A DNA stretch of 64,000 bases from Streptomyces violaceusniger. Its GTDB lineage: Bacteria > Actinomycetota > Actinomycetes > Streptomycetales > Streptomycetaceae. The position numbers and the translations under genes are program-made. Shown here one piece after another: positions 63,472 through 64,000 of the stretch. The notes beneath the pieces are model-generated. The model worked only from the letters and a program-made list of their open reading frames with translations. It did not search any database and was not told where the DNA came from. Every line of letters starts with the position of its first letter. Within the stretch, counting starts at the first letter, position 1. The stretch spans positions 8,060,001 to 8,124,000 of the forward strand of contig BJHW01000001.1 of the NCBI GenBank assembly GCA_005405945.1, in the 5' to 3' direction.

Positions 63472-64000
63472 GTGCTGGTCAAGTGGATTCGCTGCACCGT
63501 GGTGGACCGCCCGGGTTTCGAGCGGGGGCAGCGGAAGTGGGCGGGGTTGCCCGGCGAACCGGGATTCCGGGGCAGGGCGGTGGCTGGAGCCGGGGGCGGC
63601 CGAATGTGGCGCATGTCTTCTCGTTCTGGGAGAGCCGGGCGTTCTACGACTCCTTCATGGCGCGCTCCCACGACCGGCTGGCGGCCTCGCAGTCGGGCAC
63701 GTACCGGGATATGCAAGTCCGGCTGTTCGAGCACCGATTCGATGTGAAGGTCGGCTTCGAGCCCCGGTTCTCCGACGCGGACGTGGTGCGCGTCGCTCAC
63801 TGCCGGGTGCGCCCCGACCGGGTGGATCACTTCACGCTGGTGCAGGAGAAGGTGTGGAATCCGGCGATGGCCGGGTCGCCCGGAATGCTGCGGGGGGTGT
63901 TCGGGGAGGCGCCGGGGAACGAGTTCCTGGTGTTGTCGATGTGGGACTCGGCGGCCGAGCACGGGAAGTACCGCGTGGAGCGGGTCGAGCGGCTCGGCCT
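63472..64000 (+). CDS. DUF4937/YdbC-like protein (3' truncated by window, frameshifted)
   Basis: Begins MLVKWIRCTVVDRPGFERGQ and, after adding one G to the G4 run at 63569-63572, continues VAHVFSFWESRAFYDSFMARSHDRLAASQSGTYRD and VWNPAMAGSPGMLRGVFGEAPGNEFLVLSMWDSA to the window end. The pattern is that of DUF4937 (YdbC-like) domain proteins with a repeated antibiotic-monooxygenase-like fold. Function unknown. Confidence 0.75.

Overview
The window is a 64 kb piece of a high-GC actinobacterial chromosome, almost certainly Streptomyces. The evidence is G/C at nearly every third codon position, many GTG starts, several genes that look leaderless (a TAnnnT box 6-9 nt before the start), and the gene order ftsK - rodZ-like - rimO - pgsA - cinA - clgR - dps ... 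recA - recX ... miaB ... miaA ... dapF ... hflX ... dinG / lexA / nrdR - nrdJ. This is a conserved core-chromosome block, not a mobile island. No rRNA, tRNA, insertion sequence, prophage or CRISPR array was seen.

Layout. 0-6 kb: 3' part of the giant HAMP-array hybrid kinase osaA and its partner osaB. 6-14 kb: ftsK, a RodZ-like HTH membrane protein, rimO, pgsA, cinA, clgR and a Dps. 14-20 kb: the DNA-repair pair nei and lhr on the minus strand, with a 25-bp tandem repeat between them. 20-24.7 kb: an AraC regulator with an azlCD exporter, a toroid-fold protein, a DUF3046 protein and an AI-2E-family transporter. 24.8-26.6 kb: recA-recX with an SOS-type promoter. 26.6-29.7 kb: a sulfur operon (cysteine dioxygenase, rhodanese) preceded by a 29-codon cysteine-rich leader peptide, then a flavin monooxygenase. 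29.9-33.4 kb: gluABCD glutamate importer. 33.7-38 kb: a two-component system, a solitary TAXI-type binding protein and an IclR regulator with a palindrome over its start codon. 38-46.3 kb: miaB, miaA, dapF, an RSH protein and small uncharacterised genes. 46.4-51 kb: M1 metallopeptidase, hflX, secreted serine-protease-like lipoprotein. 51.2-56.2 kb: a three-gene NIS-siderophore-like cluster (diaminobutyrate aminotransferase, IucA/IucC synthetase, IucB-like acyltransferase), the most accessory-looking part. 56.4-63.3 kb: dinG, lexA, nrdR and the B12-dependent reductase nrdJ. The window ends in a partial DUF4937/YdbC-like gene.

Sequence quality shapes the annotation. More than twenty apparent single-base frameshifts break otherwise normal housekeeping genes (lhr, recX, miaA, dapF, hflX, dinG, lexA, nrdJ and others). 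Most are explained by one base missing from a run of 3-5 G or C. I read them as homopolymer sequencing errors, so the affected genes are annotated as single genes across the break and not as pseudogenes.

Functional links: recA/recX/lexA (and dinG, by family) form the DNA-damage response; a pair of 16-bp boxes before nrdR fits NrdR autoregulation of nrdRJ; the Cys leader fits cysteine-sensing control of cysteine catabolism; clgR encodes an activator of Clp proteases and ends in two alanines, consistent with being a Clp substrate itself.
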